Assembly (NCBI GenBank): GCA_024275955.1
Contig: JAJRYD010000031.1
Coordinates: 2,501 to 66,500 of the forward strand
Direction: 5' to 3'
DNA: 64,000 nucleotides
Source of the DNA: Nitrospirota bacterium
GTDB lineage: Bacteria; Nitrospinota_A; UBA7883; JACRGQ01
The first letter of the stretch is position 1; each line of letters opens with the position of its first letter. Below, one piece after another: positions 29,020 to 37,822 of the stretch. Made by a program: the position numbers and the translations under genes. The notes under the pieces were generated by a model. The model worked only from the letters and a program-made list of their open reading frames with translations, ran no database searches and was not told the origin of the DNA.

Positions 29020-29529
29020 ATGGAACCAAGCCGTTTTTTTAAAAAATACGGCCCTCTTTTGGTAAGCGTCGCCGTGATGCTTTTTCTGGATCAATATACC
29101 AAGATGGTCATCCGTAGCTCTTTTAGTCTTGGCGAGTCTGTTTCGGTTATAGATGGATTTTTTAATCTCACCTATATCCTTAATTCCGGCGCGGCATTCA
29201 GTTTCCTTGCCGATACAGGTAAGCCGTGGGTAGGCAGGTTTTTTATAATCGCTTCCATAGCGGCGATTGTTATCATTATCTTTATTTATCGGGAGGTTGA
29301 AGATAACAGGCCTCTTAAAATAGCTCTTACGCTGATAATGGGCGGGGCTGGCGGCAACCTTATTGATAGAGTTTTGGCGGGAAAGGTTACTGATTTTCTT
29401 GACTTTCATATAGCCGGACACCATTGGCCGGTTTTCAACGTGGCCGATTCGTGCATAACGATAGGGGTGACGATAATTATCGTTCAATCGGTTTTTGAGC
29501 AGTACGGGGCGGAAAAACCCGACAGTTAG
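29020..29529 (+). CDS. lspA: Lipoprotein signal peptidase
   Basis: I start at ATG 29020 (MEPSRFFKKYGPLLV), not at the upstream in-frame start that lies within ileS. The 169-residue inner-membrane aspartyl protease has four TM helices, LDQYTKMVIR near the N-terminus, the catalytic GGAGGNLIDRV and NVADSCITIG motifs (one Asp in each), and FFNLTYILNSGAAFS. It cleaves prolipoproteins before the lipidated Cys; the window encodes lipoproteins at 2.2-3.1 kb. ileS-lspA is a common pair. Confidence 0.96.
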   Translation: MEPSRFFKKYGPLLVSVAVMLFLDQYTKMVIRSSFSLGESVSVIDGFFNLTYILNSGAAFSFLADTGKPWVGRFFIIASIAAIVIIIFIYREVEDNRPLKIALTLIMGGAGGNLIDRVLAGKVTDFLDFHIAGHHWPVFNVADSCITIGVTIIIVQSVFEQYGAEKPDS

Positions 29530-29565
29530 CGGTCAAATTTTCCCCTGTTTCGGCAAAATTTTCCG

Positions 29566-29593
29566 TAAAGCTTTTTCCTTTTTTCTCCGATAA
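29566..29593 (+). promoter_or_regulatory. Possible sigma28 (FliA) promoter
   Basis: TAAA (29566-29569) is followed after 17 nt by CCGATAA (29587-29593). The FliA pattern is TAAA-N15-GCCGATAA, so the match is good at both boxes but one base longer in spacing, with T for the first G. It lies 36 bp before the first of two FliX-like genes. Confidence 0.4.
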
Positions 29594-29628
29594 TTAGTCA
29601 AGGCAGGTAATAAAGGAGGCACGATTTT

Positions 29629-29856
29629 ATGAAAGAGATTAGAGGGTGCGGGAAAATTAAAAGAAGCGGTACGCTTAAACGCAAGAAAGCTGTAAAAGCA
29701 GAGGAGGCAGGACCCTTTGCGCGTCTTTTAGGCGATATGTTCGATAAGACGCGGAGTGATGAGTCGTCTCAGTGGAAAGCCCCTGAAGTATCGAATTATG
29801 CCGCCTATGCCGAGATGTTTGGTTTGACCGACTCTTTTAAAAAGGATACTCTTTAA
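29629..29856 (+). CDS. Small FliX-like protein, short paralogue
   Basis: A 75-residue basic protein with a very strong ribosome-binding site (aaaggaggc). Its N-terminus (KEIRGCGKIKRSGTLKRKKA) parallels that of the next gene (MKIDGTGKIGPSGEIPEKKK), so the two share a motif of the form K-I-x-G-x-GKI-x-x-SG, followed by a short FARLLGDMF segment. The second half has no counterpart. No enzymatic motif is present. Because the sister gene resembles the flagellar regulator FliX and a FliA-like promoter precedes it, a flagellar role is plausible but unproven. Confidence 0.6.
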   Translation: MKEIRGCGKIKRSGTLKRKKAVKAEEAGPFARLLGDMFDKTRSDESSQWKAPEVSNYAAYAEMFGLTDSFKKDTL

Positions 29857-29895
29857 AAAACAGCGTCGCGACATGCTGTTTGAGGGAAATTTACA

Positions 29896-30330
29896 ATGAA
29901 GATTGATGGAACAGGAAAGATAGGCCCCAGCGGAGAGATACCGGAAAAGAAAAAAGGGGAAAAAGCAACAGGCGATTCCTTTGCGTCCCATCTCGATAAC
30001 GCAATGACAGGGAAGCCGGAAAAGAGTTCTGCCGTCGGGCCGCCTATGCCGGTATCTTCTTTGCGTCCGGTAGGTAAAGTCGGCGCCGCTTTTACCACAA
30101 AAGCTATCAACCAGCTCGAATCTATGCTGGGCGACCTCGATATCTATAAAAACTCGTTAGCTAATATCGACATCCCAGAAGACCAGCTAAAACCGCTTGG
30201 TGATGCGCTTATGAAGAAAAAGGATAACCTTGTTTCTCTATTGAAAATGGTCGACGATCCCGAACTAAAAGCGATGATTACCGATGCCGTGACGATAGTT
30301 CTCAACGAGAACTCCCGCTCACGCCACTAA
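29896..30330 (+). CDS. FliX-like flagellar assembly protein (putative)
   Basis: A 144-residue protein opening MKIDGTGKIGPSG, followed by a disordered basic/Pro segment (to about residue 65) and an all-helical C-terminal half (LESMLGDLDIYKNSL, DNLVSLLKMVDDPELKAM, DAVTIVLNE). This layout and length match FliX, the class II flagellar assembly regulator known in Caulobacter. There the N-terminus is short and conserved and the C-terminus ends in DP-x-L-x-x-I-V/D. The resemblance is by pattern only; a profile search would be needed to prove it. It lies in one unit with the short paralogue. Confidence 0.5.
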   Translation: MKIDGTGKIGPSGEIPEKKKGEKATGDSFASHLDNAMTGKPEKSSAVGPPMPVSSLRPVGKVGAAFTTKAINQLESMLGDLDIYKNSLANIDIPEDQLKPLGDALMKKKDNLVSLLKMVDDPELKAMITDAVTIVLNENSRSRH

Positions 30331-30800
30331 CCCTTCTGCTTCGACAGACTTAGCCATACTTCGTCGAACATCGCATCGTGCTTAGTCCACGTAGGTTTAC
30401 CTACGCTCCCTGCACACTCGCTCGTCCTTCTTGTCTGGCGTTGTCTCTCTGTGCAGACCACGCAGACTCGTGGAGACAGTGGTCGCTCGCGATAGATTAC
30501 CTTTTTATAACTTTAGGAAATATTCGCATCGCTCCGCTGTCGCCTACGGCGAGGCACTCATTGTTTAAGATAGGTTTCGTTGAACATCCCATCGTGCTTG
30601 GTCACGCAGATAAGCCCGCATCCCCTCGCCAAAAGCTTTAGGCTCCTTGTCTTACTCGCTTTTCCTGTGCGGTCTACTTCGGCTAAGCGTAGAACTTGAG
30701 TAGTAAGCACCCCACCGCAGGCAACAGCGGTGCATCATCTGAGGGGTATAGAGTTCATTTGCCGCGTTGCGACTGTCGCCTCCACATGCCACGTGGTGGC
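30331..30800. other. Gene-free stretch with a direct repeat
   Basis: About 470 bp between the FliX-like gene and a leftward secreted-protein gene. It contains two 30-nt direct repeats (30361-30391 and 30577-30606, sharing gaacatc[g/c]catcgtgctt) about 215 bp apart and several short palindromes. No credible ORF is present on either strand. Confidence 0.6.
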
Positions 30801-31463
30801 TTAGAATTTCTCTTGGGCTTTCTTTTCTAGGTTTCTTATGTATGCCCGCCAAGCGTAGTAGACTTCGTGGAACAGTTGGTTGTCGGAGACTGTGATAACA
30901 AGCCCTGCTTCCCCTTTTTTGTTGGAGAGAGGTTTTACGCGTACCTCGTACCGTTTTTTGACATTAAGGTATATATGCTGGTTTCTGTCGTAGTCTTTGG
31001 TATTGTAGTTTCCGTATTTTTGGATATACCTTTCCAAAAGTCTTTTGGGGCTTATCTTCCCTTCGCCGGCGCAGATAAAATATTCGTAAGAGTGCATGGC
31101 AGATTTTTCTCTGTTTTTGGTTTTTAGCGGGTATTTTAAAAATGTCGCGCTCTGTACGGAGCCGCATTCAAGCGGTTTTTGCGCGTGAAAAACGGTTGTA
31201 GGTATTTTTTTTACATATATGTCGAAGATATCGCTACTGTCGGGCCGTTCCACCTGCATAGAAAAATCGGAAAAGGATAAAGTTTCCATTTCGGAAAAAC
31301 TTCCAGACCTGTATTTTGCAAAGCCTTTGAACCTGTTGTTGAAATGGAAAAGCCTAAGGCCTGTTTCCAGCTCTGCGTATACGGTTCTGTTTTCGTGAAC
31401 TTTCGGCTGGGACGCGCCTATAAGTGTCGCGAAGATTAATGGTAAAAGCTTTAAGGCAGTCAC
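30801..31463 (-). CDS. Predicted secreted protein, unknown function
   Basis: A 220-residue protein with a short N-terminal hydrophobic stretch (ALKLLPLIFATLIGAS) that looks like a signal peptide. The mature part is beta-rich with many aromatic and charged residues (GLRLFHFNNRFKGFAKYRSG, HSYEYFICAGEGKI, HIYLNVKKRYEVRVK) and ends in a basic helix. I do not recognise the family. The next gene upstream on the same strand is another small secreted protein. Codon use looks like the rest of the window. Confidence 0.65.
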   Translation of the reverse strand: MTALKLLPLIFATLIGASQPKVHENRTVYAELETGLRLFHFNNRFKGFAKYRSGSFSEMETLSFSDFSMQVERPDSSDIFDIYVKKIPTTVFHAQKPLECGSVQSATFLKYPLKTKNREKSAMHSYEYFICAGEGKISPKRLLERYIQKYGNYNTKDYDRNQHIYLNVKKRYEVRVKPLSNKKGEAGLVITVSDNQLFHEVYYAWRAYIRNLEKKAQEKF

Positions 31464-31486
31464 GCTGATATTCTATTACGAATTTG

Positions 31487-31858
31487 CTATTTGGAAAAGC
31501 GGATAGGGGCATCGTAGATAATAAGCCCGTACTTTTCTATTTTCATCTTGTAGACCGGCACTTTAAAGGCATACAGCATCTTCTTGCCCGGCTTGTGGCC
31601 TCCATGCCTTATCTTTACCGCTTGGATATGACGGTTCGAAACCGGAATGAAATTATAAGGCTTTTCATCTTTGTACCTGTAGACGGAGCCGTAAATAGCT
31701 TCTATTCTGTATCCGGTCTCGTTGGTTATAGGAAATACAACCCAGCCGGCCCGCCGTAGTTTTACCTCTTCGTCATGTATCGTCAGATATCCGGCTGATG
31801 CCGGAGAGGCGGCAAAGATAACCGTAAAAAATATTGCTGTGGCGACAGGTATTCTCAT
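31487..31858 (-). CDS. Small secreted protein, unknown function
   Basis: A 123-residue protein with a clear signal peptide (MRIPVATAIFFTVIFAASPASA/GY). The mature 101 residues are beta-rich and basic, with short motifs GWVVFPITNETGYRI and GSVYRYKDEKPYNF. There are no cysteines, so it is neither a lipoprotein nor disulfide-bonded. It precedes the 220-residue secreted protein on the same strand and may be co-transcribed with it. No family recognised. Confidence 0.65.
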   Translation of the reverse strand: MRIPVATAIFFTVIFAASPASAGYLTIHDEEVKLRRAGWVVFPITNETGYRIEAIYGSVYRYKDEKPYNFIPVSNRHIQAVKIRHGGHKPGKKMLYAFKVPVYKMKIEKYGLIIYDAPIRFSK

Positions 31859-32282
31859 ATCATCCTTTTCGGCAGTTTGCTATGAATGCATTAGCGGTGG
31901 AGGATATCTGAACAGGTAGAACAGGCTGTTTTTGCTTAATATTTCTTATTGTATAAAAAAGGATACATTGGTAGCAGGAAGGCATCTCGCTCTATTGATA
32001 ACTTATTGATATTAATCGGCTAGTAATTGAAAGAATAGGCATGAGATATGCGTTCTATTTAGTATGATAGGCGTATAAGCATAAAAATAGGAAAGTTATC
32101 ATGTTTTGGAAGTTTATTTATAGCTGAGCGGTTTGGCACAGGTCAGGCCGGAGCTGTCATCATTTTTTCATTTTTGGAGTGCCGGCTGTGACAATGGCTT
32201 TTTCGTCAAATCTTCTCGCGTTCCGGCCTGTACCGCTAGCGGTTATCACCGGAAATATGGAAAGATATATAATGGTGGTATT
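31859..32282. other. Intergenic stretch between divergent genes, no gene recognised
   Basis: About 424 bp between the leftward secreted-protein gene and the rightward DUF1573 gene. It is AT-rich around 31930-32110 (runs such as ttgtataaaaaagg and ttttggaagtttattt), as expected for promoters in both directions, but I cannot define -35/-10 pairs. A tiny frame atgttttggaagttt... at 32101 (8 codons) is not supported. Confidence 0.5.
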
Positions 32283-33032
32283 GTGAAATTGAAACTTAAA
32301 AGAGACCTGCCGTTGGCGGTTCTGATTTTTTCTGCCTGTGCGTTTATTGCTGTTGGTAATGCTGTTTCGACTAAAGGCGGTTTGGTTTTTTTAAATACAC
32401 ATTGGAATATCGGCAAGGTTACATCTCTTAAGGAACAAAAGCATATTTTCAGCTTTATCAATAGTGGAAAGAAAAGCGTTGCGATACAAAAACTTGTATC
32501 TTCGTGCGGCTGTACGGCGGCTGTAGTATCGGATAAAAAAATGTTTTTGCCGGGTGAAAGGGGGGAGATTCTCGTTACTTTCAATCCGGTTGGTCATTAC
32601 GGAAAGCTGGAGACAGCTGTAAGAGTTTATACCGACGACCTTAACGCGCCGCCTATAAAGCTCTATCTCAAGGGTTCTCTGCCGAAAGCTAGAAAAGGTC
32701 CTATCGAGGTAACAATTCCGCATCCTCGTATATCGGTTACTCCGGCAAAAGTTAATCTTGGGAAGTTAAAAAAGGGGCAAGCCGCCATATATAAGGTAAA
32801 GGTTTACAATAGGGGCGAAGGGGAGTTGAGAATCATAAATTTTGACACGATGAGCGAAAAGGGAAACCAGTCGCTAAGACAAAAAGCGATTAAAAAGGAT
32901 AAGGGAGTCGAGTTGACCGCCTTTTATAAAGCGACCGATACCGGCAAGTTCAAGGAGTATCTGGTTATCAGGTCTAACGACCCGCAAAAGCCTATAGTCC
33001 GGCTGGAAGTTACAGGCGTAGTAGTAGAGTAG
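32283..33032 (+). CDS. DUF1573 periplasmic protein
   Basis: I choose GTG 32283, the first start followed directly by a signal sequence (KLKLKRDLPLAVLIFSACAF); the upstream open frame has no conserved features. The mature 249-residue protein shows the DUF1573 signature HIFSFINSGKKSVAIQKLV then SSCGCTAAVV, and a second Ig-like domain (PAKVNLGKLKKGQAAIYKV). It is probably a periplasmic Ig-fold protein. The family's role is unknown; in other bacteria it often accompanies envelope or gliding proteins. A ggtgg site precedes the start. Confidence 0.8.
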   Translation: MKLKLKRDLPLAVLIFSACAFIAVGNAVSTKGGLVFLNTHWNIGKVTSLKEQKHIFSFINSGKKSVAIQKLVSSCGCTAAVVSDKKMFLPGERGEILVTFNPVGHYGKLETAVRVYTDDLNAPPIKLYLKGSLPKARKGPIEVTIPHPRISVTPAKVNLGKLKKGQAAIYKVKVYNRGEGELRIINFDTMSEKGNQSLRQKAIKKDKGVELTAFYKATDTGKFKEYLVIRSNDPQKPIVRLEVTGVVVE

Positions 33033-33193
33033 CCTCACAGCCTGCCTGCTTGCCGCATTTAGAAAATCTGGTCTACAGTCTGCTTGGGGGTAGGTTTGCT
33101 TTGGAAGGTAGGATTTCGTAAAATTTCGGGAGGGTTGTTTGTTCGTCTGTTTTGGAAACAGTTTTTTAATGTTCCTCATTATTTGGAGATACC

Positions 33194-33655
33194 ATGAACG
33201 CCGCTTTTGTTAATCCATTTTTGTCCGCGACCATGAATGTTCTGGAAATGATGGCGTTTGTAAAGCCTGTAGCGGGCAAACCGTTCCTTAAAAAGGACAA
33301 AAAGGCGACTGGAGACATCTCCGGCATAATAGGGCTCACTGGAGCTACCAGAGGGGTTGTAATTATTAGTCTTTCTACAGGGGCGGCCTGCAAGATAGTA
33401 GGCTCTATGCTTGGCGAGGAATACACCGAGCTTACAGCCGATGTAAGCGACGCTGTTGGAGAGCTTACAAACATGATTTCTGGCGATGCTAGAAGGGTAC
33501 TCGCCACTAATGGGCATAATTTTGAGGCAGGTCTGCCGAGCATAATAAAGGGGGTGGGACACGAAATAGAGTCGATGACCTCTGGTCCTACCGTGGCAAT
33601 CCCTTTTACCGTAGACAAGTTTGACTTTGTCGTGGAGACCAGTTTCGAAAGCTAG
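33194..33655 (+). CDS. cheX: CheX-like chemotaxis phosphatase
   Basis: A 153-residue protein with ggag 5 nt before the ATG. It has the CheX/CheC fold pattern (FVNPFLSATMNVLEMMAFV at the start, SGIIGLTGATRGVVIISLS in the middle) and the catalytic ExxN motif in DAVGELTNMISG. It dephosphorylates CheY-P, helping terminate signals. It is the first gene of cheX-cheA-cheB-parC-cheW. No cheY, cheR or cheZ lies in the window, so those act from elsewhere. Confidence 0.88.
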   Translation: MNAAFVNPFLSATMNVLEMMAFVKPVAGKPFLKKDKKATGDISGIIGLTGATRGVVIISLSTGAACKIVGSMLGEEYTELTADVSDAVGELTNMISGDARRVLATNGHNFEAGLPSIIKGVGHEIESMTSGPTVAIPFTVDKFDFVVETSFES

Positions 33656-33698
33656 GCAGAGCCGGTCTGTGGCTGGGTCATTATGGACAGGTAGGTGA

Positions 33699-35960
33699 AT
33701 GGCTGAAGAACATAACGAGATGCGGGAAATCGTAGATAGTTTTGTTATCGAAATAGGAGAACTCCTAGAGTCTATAGACAGAAATCTGCTTGATCTTGAG
33801 AGCGATCCCTGCAACATGGAAATAATAAACAGGCTTTTCCGCGGAGTTCACACCATCAAAGGCGCCGCGGGTCTTTTCGGTTTTGTGAAGATAGTTGATG
33901 TCGTCCACGGCACCGAAAACATTCTCAATAAATGTCGAAAGGGAGAGCTTCGCCTTACTCCCGCGATAAATGAGGCGATTCTAAAGTCTACAGTTATCAT
34001 TAAAATTTTTCTCGACAACATCGCCGATAAAGAGGAGTTGACCGCCGATATCAGCCCGCTTCTTTTAGAGCTAAGGGACTGCCAGCAAGACGAAACAGCG
34101 GAGGCAAGGGAGGTCGAAAAAGAAGCAATGGCTAAAGATAATATCTGCCTGCTTCCAAACAGTGGAGAGCTTGTAGTAGAAGAGGTCAAGCTGACTGACG
34201 AACAGTTGCGAGCTGAGCTTGGTTTTGAGCCAAAAGAGCCGGAAGCGGCTAAAAAAGCAGAGGCAGGGCTAAAGGTTTCCTCTAGCCTCGAAAGCCCAGA
34301 AAATTATGAAGAGAGCGGTGTCAGCTCTTTCGCCAACGGAGAACAGACGATACGTGTCGATGTTGAACGGCTCGATACTGTTATGAATCTTGTCGGTGAG
34401 CTGGTGCTTGGAAGAAACCAAATAACGCAGATAGGCTCCGAGCTTGAGAAGAGGTACAGGTCAGACAACAATGTGCAAAACTTAGCGGAGGCTATGGCGC
34501 GTATAAAGATAATAACTACAGATATCCAGAGTGCCGTAATGAAAACAAGAATGCAGCCTGTCAAGAAGGTTTTTAGCCGTTTTCCACGGATGGTGAGGGA
34601 TATCGGCAAACTGCTGGGTAAAGAGATATCGCTTAGGTTTGAAGGTGAGGAGACGGAGCTGGATAAGTCTGTGATTGAGGAGATAGGAGACCCTCTGGTC
34701 CATCTTATAAGGAACGCCGTTGACCACGGGATAGAGGCGCCCGATGTTCGAGAGGCGGCAGGTAAGCCGAGGGCAGGAGAGATAGTTATCTCCGCGTTCC
34801 ATGACGGCAACAGTATTGTTGTAGAGGTAGGTGATGATGGCGGAGGTATTGACGTAGAGGCGATAGCTGTAAAGGCTCTGGAGCAGGGGATTATCGAGAA
34901 GAGCGAACTTGAGCGCTTAAACGAACGGGACAAGCTAAACTTTCTTTTTACTCCCGGTTTTTCTACCGCAAAAGTAGCAACAGATATCTCTGGCCGTGGT
35001 GTAGGCATGGATATCGTGAGGAATAATGTGGTTAAACTCAACGGAACGATAGCGATATCGACAGAACTCGGCAAAGGAACGGTTTTTTCCGTCAAGTTTC
35101 CTCTTACCGTCGCGATTATTCAAACGCTCAGAGTCGGCGTGGGAGAGGAGTCGTTCGCCCTGCCGTTGGTATCGGTTGTCGAAACGGCGCGTATCTCGGC
35201 CGATACCATCCAGCATGTTGAGACGCGTGAGGTGATGCAGTTTCGTGGTGATATTCTGCCGCTCGTAAGGCTCGCAAACCTGTTTGACGTGGAAGCAGGC
35301 CCAGAAGCCCCCGATGCTTTAGGGAAGGTTTGGTTTTATGTTGTTGTAATAGCGATAGCGGAAAAGAAAATAGCTTTAATGGTAGAAAAACTGTTCGGGC
35401 AGGAAGAGGTTGTTATAAAACCACTCGGTGAATATATAAAGCCAAAGGGGATTGCCGGTGCCACCATACTTGGTGATGGAACGGTAACGCTTATAGTAGA
35501 TCTTGGAGCGGTTATCGGGATGATAGAGGAAGACTATTACAGCTTCGATAAAGCTTATAACGCGGAGCATGGTTTAGCCGGCGAAAAACAGAATAATCTG
35601 AAAAAAATCCTTATAGTCGATAGCTCTGCTCCGTCAAGAAAAATTCAGAAAAAGATTCTTGAATCTGGAGGCTTTACTGTGCTGGAGGCTGTAAACGGGC
35701 GCGAAGGTTTTGAGATTTTAAATAAGCACCCAGAAATAGACCTTATCGTAACGGAGATTGTTATGCAGGGCATGGACGGGATAGAAATGACGAAAAAAAT
35801 CAGGTCAGAGCCGAAATTAAAAGCGATTCCGATTATTGCCCTTACCGCTTCAAAAGGGCAGAAAAATAAAAATGCGGGGTTCAAAGCAGGCATAGACCAG
35901 TTTTTTCATAAAACCGACACAGCCGGCATGATAGGCTCCATCCGCCGGCATTTTAACTAG
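33699..35960 (+). CDS. cheA: Chemotaxis histidine kinase CheA with C-terminal pseudo-receiver
   Basis: A 753-residue hybrid kinase. The Hpt domain has phosphoacceptor His51 (LFRGVHTIKGAAG). An acidic linker, a P3 dimerisation helix pair (VMNLVGELVLGRNQI), the ATP-binding N box (HLIRNAVDHGIE) and G boxes (VGDDGGGID, GRGVGMDIV), and a CheW-like P5 domain follow. Residues about 630-753 are a response-regulator fold, but the phosphoacceptor is Glu686 (LIVTEIVMQGMDG, where Asp is usual), and one of the acidic pair is Ser642 (IVDSSAPSR). It phosphorylates CheY and CheB in response to receptors such as the one at 4.7 kb. The altered receiver is probably not phosphorylated. Confidence 0.95.
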   Translation: MAEEHNEMREIVDSFVIEIGELLESIDRNLLDLESDPCNMEIINRLFRGVHTIKGAAGLFGFVKIVDVVHGTENILNKCRKGELRLTPAINEAILKSTVIIKIFLDNIADKEELTADISPLLLELRDCQQDETAEAREVEKEAMAKDNICLLPNSGELVVEEVKLTDEQLRAELGFEPKEPEAAKKAEAGLKVSSSLESPENYEESGVSSFANGEQTIRVDVERLDTVMNLVGELVLGRNQITQIGSELEKRYRSDNNVQNLAEAMARIKIITTDIQSAVMKTRMQPVKKVFSRFPRMVRDIGKLLGKEISLRFEGEETELDKSVIEEIGDPLVHLIRNAVDHGIEAPDVREAAGKPRAGEIVISAFHDGNSIVVEVGDDGGGIDVEAIAVKALEQGIIEKSELERLNERDKLNFLFTPGFSTAKVATDISGRGVGMDIVRNNVVKLNGTIAISTELGKGTVFSVKFPLTVAIIQTLRVGVGEESFALPLVSVVETARISADTIQHVETREVMQFRGDILPLVRLANLFDVEAGPEAPDALGKVWFYVVVIAIAEKKIALMVEKLFGQEEVVIKPLGEYIKPKGIAGATILGDGTVTLIVDLGAVIGMIEEDYYSFDKAYNAEHGLAGEKQNNLKKILIVDSSAPSRKIQKKILESGGFTVLEAVNGREGFEILNKHPEIDLIVTEIVMQGMDGIEMTKKIRSEPKLKAIPIIALTASKGQKNKNAGFKAGIDQFFHKTDTAGMIGSIRRHFN

Positions 35961-35977
35961 TGGCTTAGCTGACTACT

Positions 35978-37051
35978 ATGGAAGTTTCTAGTTTGAAGCC
36001 GATTAGAGTGCTTATAGTGGACGACTCGGCGTTTATCCGTTCCACCCTTTCTAGGGCTGTCAGCTCTGGTGAAAACATGAAAGTGGTCGGGGTGGCTGTG
36101 AACGGTCAGGAAGGTGTCGAGATGGCGGAGGAGCTTCAGCCAGACGTAATAACTCTTGATATCACAATGCCGAAGATGGACGGCCTAGAAGCACTGAAAA
36201 TCATAACCAAAAAAACATCGAGCAAGGTGTTGATGCTAAGCTCGCTTACAGAAGAGGGAGCCAACGCGACATTTGAGGCTCTCTCGCTCGGCGCGGTCGA
36301 TTTTATCGGCAAGAAGCTTGGGGATACAGCTTTTAGTATGATGAAGATTCAAGAAGAAATAGTCGGCAAAATAATGCTGGTTTCCGGCAGAAAAAGCTTA
36401 AAACAAAAAGAGTATCTTCCTTTGCCTGTCAAAACCGAGGATAGCTATAAAGGGAATGTAAGGAAGGGGCGGATAGAAATTTTGGCTATAGGTTCCTCTA
36501 CCGGCGGGCCGGCGGCGCTTCAGGAAGTTTTGTCCCGTCTGCCGGCAGATACCCCTGTTACTGGTGTTGTGGTTCAGCATATGCCAAAAGAGTTTATATC
36601 TCCTTTCGCGGAGAGGCTTAACCGTTTGAGCAGTGTCTCTGTGATGGTTGCCCGGCACGGACAGTTGCTTGTTCCGGGGCAGTTTCTTATCGCCCCGGGT
36701 GGCGCACATTTAAAAGTAGCGAGAAAAGCGAGCGGTACTGGTACCGCCAAGGTTGTTCTCGATAGCGAGCCTGTTGATTCGCTACATCGGCCAAGCGTGG
36801 ACGAGCTGTTTTTATCTGTCGCTAGCTGGTTCCCAAGTTCCGCGCTTGGCGTGATAATGACAGGGATGGGGCATGACGGTTTTGTAGGCGCAAAGGAGAT
36901 GAAGAAGACAAACTCACACCTTTTTGCGCAGGATGAGAAAAGCTCTGTTGTCTATGGCATGCCGAGGGCTATAGTGGATGGCAACCTCGCTGACAAAGTT
37001 GTGCCGCTAAATCAAATGCATCTTGAAATATTGCAAGCGCTCAACGGCTGA
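35978..37051 (+). CDS. cheB: Chemotaxis methylesterase/glutamine deamidase CheB
   Basis: A 357-residue protein with an intact N-terminal receiver (VLIVDDSAFIRS, with phosphoacceptor Asp in ITLDITMPKMDG) and a C-terminal methylesterase. The catalytic residues are visible: Ser in AIGSSTGGPAAL, His in VVQHMPKEF and Asp in MTGMGHDGF. It removes methyl groups from chemoreceptors when phosphorylated by CheA. It lies 17 bp after cheA, in the same operon. Confidence 0.96.
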   Translation: MEVSSLKPIRVLIVDDSAFIRSTLSRAVSSGENMKVVGVAVNGQEGVEMAEELQPDVITLDITMPKMDGLEALKIITKKTSSKVLMLSSLTEEGANATFEALSLGAVDFIGKKLGDTAFSMMKIQEEIVGKIMLVSGRKSLKQKEYLPLPVKTEDSYKGNVRKGRIEILAIGSSTGGPAALQEVLSRLPADTPVTGVVVQHMPKEFISPFAERLNRLSSVSVMVARHGQLLVPGQFLIAPGGAHLKVARKASGTGTAKVVLDSEPVDSLHRPSVDELFLSVASWFPSSALGVIMTGMGHDGFVGAKEMKKTNSHLFAQDEKSSVVYGMPRAIVDGNLADKVVPLNQMHLEILQALNG

Positions 37052-37061
37052 AAATCTGCTC

Positions 37062-37822
37062 ATGAGATAAATCGCGTTCGTCAACGAAAAAGGGGGAAAC
37101 GGCAAAACTACCCTCTCTGTAAATGTGGCGGCATCGCTGGCAAGACAGGGAACGCGCGTGCTTATTTTAGATATGGACCCGCAGGGAGATGTCGGAAAAT
37201 CACTCGGTATAGATATTCATTCGGTAGAGAAAACGGTTTTCGATCTTTTGCTGTATCTCGAAGTGAGGGCCGAGGATATTATGATCCCCACAAGGTATAA
37301 AAACCTTTTCGTCATTTCTGCCAACAAGCTTCTTAACCGATGTGCTGGTAAACATTTCTACTCATGCCGATAGAGATGCCAAGCTTAAACAGAAGGTGGA
37401 AGATATTAACCGGTTCGACTTTTTGCTGATAGATTCGCCACCTTCGCTTGGGCTTCTTACGGTCAATATTCTGCTCGCTACCACAGAGGCGGTGATTCCG
37501 GTTTCACTTACATATCTTGCCCTAGACGGATGCGCCGAAATACTTGATACGATTAACGTCGTGAACCGGAATTTTGGTCATAACTCACTGCGTGCAGGGC
37601 TTTAGCGTGGCTACTTTTTTCAAAGATACCATTCTGGTACAATCAATAATAAATAAGTTAAGGAGCCACTTTGGACGCAAACTGTCCAAAACGGTTATAA
37701 GGTACGATATGAAACTCGATTAGGCTCAGAGTTTCGGGAGGACTATTTTCGACTTTGCTCCGGATTCGCTTGGAGCTGTGATGATGGGTGATGTCGACAA
37801 GGAGGTGCTGGAAATTGTCTGA
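37062..37822 (+). pseudogene. ParA/Soj-type ATPase (ParC-like), decayed
   Basis: The sequence reads as a ParA ATPase in pieces: IAFVNEKGGNGKTTLSVNV (Walker A), then VLILDMDPQGDVGKSL, DFLLIDSPPSLGLLTVNIL, and a C-terminal VMMGDV segment. Lesions are a TAA at codon 3 (37068-37070), a +1 insertion near 37336 (an extra A in cttcttaaccg), a further frame change with a TAG near 37604, and a TAG at about 37720 in the distal part. Several independent lesions make a real pseudogene more likely than sequencing error. The place, between cheB and cheW, matches ParC, the ParA that positions chemotaxis arrays at cell poles in Vibrio and Shewanella. Confidence 0.8.

Noticed and set aside
20939-37070. Reassigned stop codons (TAA or TAG as sense)
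   Set aside because: Other genes end normally on TAA, TAG and TGA at conserved C-termini, and the in-frame stops are confined to gatB and the multiply damaged parC.
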